Shown here in pieces: positions 6,142-9,175 of a stretch of 9,175 nucleotides of DNA. The translations under genes and the position numbers were made by a program. The stretch covers positions 1 through 9,175 of the forward strand of contig JALNYD010000099.1 of assembly GCA_023230025.1 (NCBI GenBank), written 5' to 3'. Position 1 is the first letter of the stretch. Every line of letters begins with the position of its first letter. This stretch comes from Candidatus Cloacimonadota bacterium. Its GTDB lineage: Bacteria; Cloacimonadota; Cloacimonadia; Cloacimonadales; Cloacimonadaceae. The notes under the pieces were generated by a model that was not told where the DNA came from, made no database searches, and was given only the letters and a program-made list of their open reading frames with translations.

Positions 6142-6747
6142 TTAGGCGATGGTTATCTTGCTGCGCCCTGCTTCTTCGCTGATGGCATATTCAAAAACCC
6201 GGCGTACATAAGGGCTCTCAAACTCATCTGCTAAAATGTCATATAGCAAAACATCGTGATACTCCCCAGCCATAAATGCCGCCTTGCGCCTGGTACCGAT
6301 CAGTTTGAAGCCCACCTTTTCATAACACTTTACTGCGCGCTTATTGAAGCTAACTACTTCCAGGCTGATGCTCTTAAGATTCAGGATATTGAATCCATAA
6401 TCCAGGATCAGGGCTGTGGCTTCGGCTCCAATTCCCTGATTCCAATAGGTCTTTTCGCCGATGAAGATGCCAAAGGACGCCCGGCGATGCACTTCATTTA
6501 CTCCATGCAAGCCGCAGTTTCCAATCACCTTGTTTGTATCCTTCTCGATTATAGCAAATACCACATCGCTATTCATCAGATGCTTAAGGGCTTCTCGCTC
6601 TCTCTCCACATCATAGATTTGGGTGGCAAAGAGTACAAATTGCCCGATCTCAAGATCATTCACCCACTCTGTATAACGCTCGGCATCTTCCAGGGACACC
6701 GGAGACAGGTAGCATTTATCACCCACTAGCTTGCGAAAGTATTTCAT
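6142..6747 (-). CDS. GNAT family N-acetyltransferase (RimJ/RimL/SpeG-like)
   Basis: This 201-residue protein is a GNAT acetyltransferase, which moves acetyl from acetyl-CoA to an amine. It begins with the family's strand KCYLSPVSLEDAERYTEWVND, here residues 11-31. The acetyl-CoA loop is clear: QGIGAEA at 104-110, followed by helix TALILDYGF, then LKSISLEVVSFNKRAVKCYEKVGF (124-147), the usual motif-B segment with N135 and Y142. The arrangement is Acetyltransf_3, shared by ribosomal-protein N-terminal acetylases and polyamine acetylases; the substrate cannot be chosen from sequence. About 30 extra C-terminal residues follow the GNAT core. The start is well supported: GAGGTGA (6751-6757) sits just upstream of the ATG. 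It is the first gene of the minus-strand operon and divergent from the flavin reductase gene. Confidence 0.9.
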   Translation of the reverse strand: MKYFRKLVGDKCYLSPVSLEDAERYTEWVNDLEIGQFVLFATQIYDVEREREALKHLMNSDVVFAIIEKDTNKVIGNCGLHGVNEVHRRASFGIFIGEKTYWNQGIGAEATALILDYGFNILNLKSISLEVVSFNKRAVKCYEKVGFKLIGTRRKAAFMAGEYHDVLLYDILADEFESPYVRRVFEYAISEEAGRSKITIA

Positions 6748-6791
6748 ATCTCACCTCAAAATTGCTTTTTCTTCACTTTGCTGATGAGCGG

Positions 6792-6808
6792 AATCTGTCA
6801 AGCAGATT
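6792..6808. repeat. Inverted repeat AATCTG-N5-CAGATT
   Basis: Two perfect 6-bp arms separated by TCAAG form a 17-bp near-palindrome, the size of many dimeric repressor operators. It overlaps the candidate minus-strand -35 box TTGACA at 6796-6801, where a bound protein would block the operon promoter. The right arm recurs in part at 6834-6841 and, as CAGATT, at 6937-6942. No regulator gene is in the window. Confidence 0.4.
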
Positions 6809-6971
6809 GTGGATTAAACTCTCCCCACCACATAAGCAGATCCTTTGATTTATCTTAACGATTATCAGAACAGAGAGAGTGTTTTTTAGACCTTCAGGCA
6901 TCTCATTGTTACAAAATAAGCTCTCGCCATCCTGGGCAGATTGGCTATCTTGTAGTTATGAAAAAACAAAC

Positions 6972-6977
6972 AGGAAG
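6972..6977 (+). promoter_or_regulatory. Ribosome-binding site deciding the flavin reductase start
   Basis: AGGAAG lies 9 nt upstream of ATG 6987 (and 12 upstream of the adjacent ATG 6990). The alternative upstream ATG at 6879 is preceded by AGAGAGAG, which is less convincing, and its extra 36 residues lack family similarity. Confidence 0.6.
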
Positions 6978-6986
6978 AATCATACT

Positions 6987-7460
6987 ATGATGCAGAAAAG
7001 CAACTTACCTGAAGCCTATGCCAAAGCCCACCTACCCTCCAAAGTTTCTTTAGCCGTAACCCAAAAACCTGATGGCAACTACAATCTAATCACTCTCGAA
7101 TGGTTTATGCGCACCTCCATCCAGCCCCCCATGTTTGCCATCTCAGTTGGGCACAGCAGATACTCTCATGAATGCTTGCAGGATGTGCGTTTCTTCAACC
7201 TTGTGTTTCCCTCATTGGAACAAAAGGAATTACTCACTCTGTCTGGATCCAAAAGTGGCAGGGAAATCGATAAGTTTGCCGCGGGTGATGTGAAGTATAT
7301 CCCGGGGAAGCTTGCCAAACTACCTGTTCTCAGCGACGCCATAGCCTGTTTTGAGTGCGAAGTGATAAGCCAGGTGAAAAGCGGGGATCACACCATCTTT
7401 GTGGGAGAAGTAAAGCATTCCTGGAAAAACGATGAGAAGGAGCTCTTCTTTTTTAAATAA
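6987..7460 (+). CDS. Flavin reductase-like FMN-binding domain protein
   Basis: This 157-residue protein fits the flavin reductase-like split-barrel family (Pfam Flavin_Reduct, DIM6/NTAB type), which binds FMN and in many members transfers electrons from NAD(P)H or acts as a flavoredoxin-like carrier. Visible family marks are the LPSKVSLAVT strand (16-25), NLITLEWF (33-40), the PP pair at 47-48 followed by AISVGHSRYS (51-60), FFNLVFP (69-75), SGSKSGREIDKF (86-97) and GDHTIFVGEV (133-142). Length is at the short end of normal for single-domain members. The frame is open further upstream to an ATG at 6879, but those residues do not resemble the family, while AGGAAG (6972-6977) lies 9 nt before the ATG at 6987. 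A second in-frame ATG follows directly. It reads toward the IorA-like gene across a 309-bp repeat-bearing gap. The exact electron donor and acceptor are not readable. Confidence 0.88.
   Translation: MMQKSNLPEAYAKAHLPSKVSLAVTQKPDGNYNLITLEWFMRTSIQPPMFAISVGHSRYSHECLQDVRFFNLVFPSLEQKELLTLSGSKSGREIDKFAAGDVKYIPGKLAKLPVLSDAIACFECEVISQVKSGDHTIFVGEVKHSWKNDEKELFFFK
7435..7454 (+). terminator. Possible weak intrinsic terminator inside the 3' codons
   Basis: AGAAG (7435-7439) pairs with CTTCT (7445-7449) around GAGCT, and a G-U pair can extend the stem; T-rich sequence continues to 7454. This is the shape of an intrinsic terminator, but the stem is short and AT-rich and overlaps the last codons (ending Glu-Leu-Phe-Phe-Phe-Lys). 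It may simply be coding sequence. Confidence 0.3.
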
Positions 7461-7530
7461 GCAGCTTCATGGTCTTTCTGAAATCACTCTCGTAGCTTGA
7501 GACTACAGGTGATAAAGATTTAGTGATCCA

Positions 7531-7552
7531 TATCGTAGCCTTCCGAAGCTAT
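7531..7552. repeat. Dispersed copy of the 28-bp hairpin unit
   Basis: TATCGTAGCCTTCCGAAGCTA (7531-7551) matches the core of the tandem units at 257-340 with one change (C at 7540 for T). The hairpin is kept: GTAGCCT (7535-7541) and AAGCTAT (7546-7552) around TCCG, weakened at two pairs. It is a single copy here, about 7.2 kb from the tandem array. Confidence 0.7.
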
Positions 7553-7581
7553 GACCTGCACAGCGGGCGAAGAAGCGCCAG

Positions 7582-7612
7582 GCAGCTTATGCCCGGAGCT
7601 GCGGAAAGCTCC
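7582..7612. repeat. Overlapping hairpins containing the 19-bp element
   Basis: GCAGCT (7582-7587) pairs with AGCTGC (7597-7602), and the overlapping GGAGCT (7595-7600) pairs with AGCTCC (7607-7612) around GCGGAA. The second, within 7594-7612, matches the minus strand of 401-419 at 17 of 19 positions. The two hairpins share bases and exclude each other. Confidence 0.5.
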
Positions 7613-7756
7613 ATTACCGATAGCTTACCGCTACTGTTTGATAAACTTCTTGACGAATCCAATCCACAATTTCAAAGTGAATTTCACTGCTTTATCCATG
7701 CCTGCATTGCATGCATGGTGTTATCACTCCGATGTTTATACAGTAAAAAAAGATAG

Positions 7757-7763
7757 AAAGGAG
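7757..7763 (+). promoter_or_regulatory. Ribosome-binding site supporting the GTG start of the IorA-like gene
   Basis: AAAGGAG stands 6 nt before GTG 7770, which is in frame with the whole protein. The nearest in-frame ATG (7779) would be 15 nt away. An out-of-frame ATG at 7768 opens only a four-codon frame. Confidence 0.65.
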
Positions 7764-7769
7764 TCTAAT

Positions 7770-9175
7770 GTGGAGAAAATGATGCTTTTGGGCGATGAAG
7801 CCCTCGCACAGGGAGCTCTTGATGCCGGAATTTCCGGTTTCTATGGCTATCCCGGAACCCCATCCACCGAGATCATCGAGTATGTTCAAAAATCACGTCA
7901 GGCAGAAGCAGCAGGTGTGCACCGAAGCTGGTCTTCCAATGAGAAAACTGCCACAGAATCTGCCATCGGTATGAGCTATTCTGGCAAACGTACCATGGTT
8001 ACCATGAAGCATGTAGGATTGAACGTTGCAGCAGATCCTTTCATGAACTCTGCCATGACAGGAGCCCATGGAGGACTTTTGATAACCGTAGCGGATGATC
8101 CCTCCATGCACAGTTCACAGAATGAGCAGGATTCCCGGTATTATGGACATTTTGCCATGATCCCGGTGCTGGAACCTTCCAACCAGCAAGAATGCTATGA
8201 TATGGCTTTCTTTGGGTTTGAGCTATCCGAGAAATACCATGTTCCCGTAATGATTCGGCTCACCACGCGTCTTTCCCACTCCCGCAGCGGAGTAGAACGC
8301 CGCAATCCCTTACCCCAGAAAGAATTGAAGAAGCCAGAGGACCTCTTTCAATTTATGCTTCTACCAGCCATTGCCCGCAAGAAGTATAAGAAACTGATTG
8401 AGATGCAGAATGACTTTGTCTCGGAATCCAGCCAGAGCCCATTCAACAGCTTTGTCCTGGATGCTCCCGATACCAGCAAGGGAATCATCACCACTGGTTT
8501 GGCCTACAACTATCTACGTGAAGTATTTGGCAATACCAGCATCCCCTATCCAGTGATAAAAATCTGTCAATACCCCCTCCCAATTGAGCAAATCCAAGCC
8601 ATGTATAACAAATGCGATAGCCTTTACATCCTGGAAGAAGGTATGCCGATCGTTGAAGAACTGACCAAAGGTTCCAGTTTTGAGGGGATGAAACCCATCC
8701 ACGGCCGTCTTGATGGCACACTTGAGCGTGATGGGGAACTGAATCCGAATAAAATCGCCAGAGCCCTGGGTTTGCCAGACAGCTATGGCAAGGATGTCCC
8801 GGAAGTGGTTGCCGGACGTCCTCCTGCGCTTTGTGTGGGCTGTCCTCATGCTGATAGTTACCTTGCCCTGAATGAAGCGGTGAAAGATTATGGTCGCGGC
8901 CACGTATTCAGCGATATCGGGTGCTATACCCTGGGCTTTATGCCTCCTTACAATGCGATCAATTCCTGCGTTGATATGGGCGCTTCCATCACCATGGCCA
9001 AAGGCGCTGCGGATAGCGGCCTCTTCCCCGCCATTGCTGTGATTGGCGATAGCACATTCACCCACAGCGGTCTCACCGGTTTGCTGGATTGCCTCTATGA
9101 CAAATCTAACGTGATGATCGTGATTCTGGACAATTCCACCACAGGAATGACCGGGGGTCAGAATTACACTGCCTT
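7770..9175 (+). CDS. iorA: Indolepyruvate ferredoxin oxidoreductase alpha subunit-like, 3' end missing
   Basis: The frame runs from GTG 7770 for 468 codons and off the right edge; family members have about 600 or more residues. IorA uses thiamine diphosphate to oxidatively decarboxylate aryl 2-oxoacids to acyl-CoA, reducing ferredoxin, in anaerobic breakdown of aromatic amino acids. The N-terminal pyrimidine-binding domain shows LLGDEALAQGALDAG (6-20), YPGTPSTE (27-34), N57-E58-K59 with the likely TPP-activating Glu58, the TMKHVGLN segment and HSSQNEQDSR. The TPP diphosphate-binding domain shows C355-V-G-C358-P-H, DIGCYTLG, G426-D427-S428 and N455 followed by STTGMTGGQ. The usual C-terminal ferredoxin-like cysteines and the partner iorB would lie beyond the window. 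V356 and the GMTGGQ ending differ from the CPGCPH and AMTGHQ I recall for classical IorA, so a relative with another 2-oxoacid substrate is possible. The start follows AAAGGAG at 6-nt spacing; the protein then begins MEKMMLLGDE. Confidence 0.9.
   Translation, partial: MEKMMLLGDEALAQGALDAGISGFYGYPGTPSTEIIEYVQKSRQAEAAGVHRSWSSNEKTATESAIGMSYSGKRTMVTMKHVGLNVAADPFMNSAMTGAHGGLLITVADDPSMHSSQNEQDSRYYGHFAMIPVLEPSNQQECYDMAFFGFELSEKYHVPVMIRLTTRLSHSRSGVERRNPLPQKELKKPEDLFQFMLLPAIARKKYKKLIEMQNDFVSESSQSPFNSFVLDAPDTSKGIITTGLAYNYLREVFGNTSIPYPVIKICQYPLPIEQIQAMYNKCDSLYILEEGMPIVEELTKGSSFEGMKPIHGRLDGTLERDGELNPNKIARALGLPDSYGKDVPEVVAGRPPALCVGCPHADSYLALNEAVKDYGRGHVFSDIGCYTLGFMPPYNAINSCVDMGASITMAKGAADSGLFPAIAVIGDSTFTHSGLTGLLDCLYDKSNVMIVILDNSTTGMTGGQNYTA

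Larger units (their letters stand above)
565..6747 (-). other. Five-gene operon: GNAT - holB - murJ - uvrC - AKR
   Basis: Read on the minus strand, the junctions are: GNAT to holB, 2-nt gap; holB to murJ, ATGA overlap (5036-5039); murJ to uvrC, 25-nt overlap; uvrC to aldo/keto reductase, 3-nt gap with the ribosome-binding site inside uvrC. No internal space exists for a conventional promoter or terminator between genes. Strong Shine-Dalgarno sequences are visible only for the first and last genes, so holB and murJ probably depend on reinitiation. One polycistronic message is inferred. Confidence 0.85.
6748..6986. promoter_or_regulatory. Divergent intergenic region with operator-like palindrome
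   Basis: This 239-bp region separates the divergent acetyltransferase operon (minus) and flavin reductase gene (plus). On the minus strand a perfect TTGACA box occurs at 6796-6801, but nothing 16-18 nt further on resembles TATAAT (AAGTGA lies at the 17-nt spacing), so it is only a candidate -35. The box sits inside the inverted repeat AATCTG-TCAAG-CAGATT (6792-6808), and AAGCAGAT recurs at 6834-6841. No convincing promoter for the plus-strand gene was found; TTGTTA at 6906-6911 lacks a partner -10. Promoters for both directions are expected here from position alone. Confidence 0.45.
7461..7769 (+). other. Leader region of the IorA-like gene with degenerate repeats
   Basis: This 309-bp gap lies between the flavin reductase stop and the IorA-like start. 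It holds at least two recognisable copies of the dispersed hairpin family (7531-7552 and 7594-7612) and two weaker ones: 7491-7506, sharing TCGTAGCTT and closing with CTAC, and 7618-7634. From about 7640 onward it is AT-richer and repeat-free, which is where a promoter would be expected; TATACA at 7737-7742 resembles a -10 box, but no good -35 stands 16-18 nt before it. CCATGC (7696-7701) and GCATGG (7713-7718) form a 6-bp inverted repeat just upstream, a possible operator. A 77-codon GTG-initiated frame crosses the region but looks accidental. Confidence 0.55.

Noticed and set aside
6256..6729. 157-codon plus-strand frame opposite the acetyltransferase gene
   Set aside because: It is antisense to a clear GNAT enzyme with motif support, and has no family resemblance of its own.
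6906..6934. TTGTTA at 6906-6911 as a -35 box for the flavin reductase gene
   Set aside because: No TATAAT-like sequence stands at 16-18 nt from it.
6879..6986. N-terminal extension of the flavin reductase starting at ATG 6879
   Set aside because: The 36 extra residues do not look like the family, and a better-placed ribosome-binding site precedes ATG 6987.
7523..7756. 77-codon GTG-initiated plus-strand frame in the gap before the IorA-like gene
   Set aside because: It runs through the repeat copies, lacks a ribosome-binding site and resembles no protein family; it ends just before the next gene's ribosome-binding site.
8514..9065. 183-codon minus-strand frame opposite the IorA-like gene
   Set aside because: It lies wholly antisense to a well-supported conserved coding region and its translation shows no recognisable domain.

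Overview
The window reads as an ordinary chromosomal segment from an anaerobic or amino-acid-fermenting bacterium. A 2-oxoacid:ferredoxin oxidoreductase of the indolepyruvate (IorA) type and an aldo/keto reductase carrying two [4Fe-4S] motifs point to anaerobic redox metabolism. The DNA polymerase III delta-prime subunit has a long charged insert after its zinc-binding cysteines, resembling delta-prime proteins of the Bacteroidetes/FCB lineage. My best guess is a member of Candidatus Cloacimonadota or a relative in the FCB group. This is an impression from protein style and gene content, not an alignment, and I hold it at about 50%.

Layout: (1) 1-246, plus strand: the C-terminal end of a divergent polysaccharide deacetylase (YibQ-like), cut by the window edge. 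(2) 247-564: a non-coding gap between convergent genes, holding three tandem 28-bp units with an internal hairpin, a further inverted-repeat element and a foldback. (3) 565-6747, minus strand: five tightly packed genes read right to left: GNAT acetyltransferase, holB (delta-prime), murJ (lipid II flippase), uvrC (excision nuclease) and a ferredoxin-like aldo/keto reductase. Junctions are a 2-nt gap, a 4-nt ATGA overlap, a 25-nt overlap and a 3-nt gap, so they almost certainly form one transcript with coupled translation. (4) 6748-6986: a divergent intergenic region with a TTGACA box inside a palindrome. (5) 6987-7460, plus: a flavin reductase-like FMN-binding protein. (6) 7461-7769: a gap with further degenerate copies of the repeat family seen in region 2. 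(7) 7770-9175, plus: the first 468 codons of an IorA-like alpha subunit, running off the right end.

Functionally the minus-strand operon mixes genome maintenance (holB, uvrC), envelope synthesis (murJ) and two accessory enzymes (acetyltransferase, aldo/keto reductase). The plus-strand genes on the right are redox enzymes. No phage, plasmid, insertion sequence, CRISPR array, tRNA or rRNA was seen. The most interesting material is the dispersed hairpin repeat family shared by two intergenic regions about 7.2 kb apart, and the TPP-site sequence of the IorA-like protein, which is not quite the classical one. I see no convincing evidence of a wholly new multi-gene system here.
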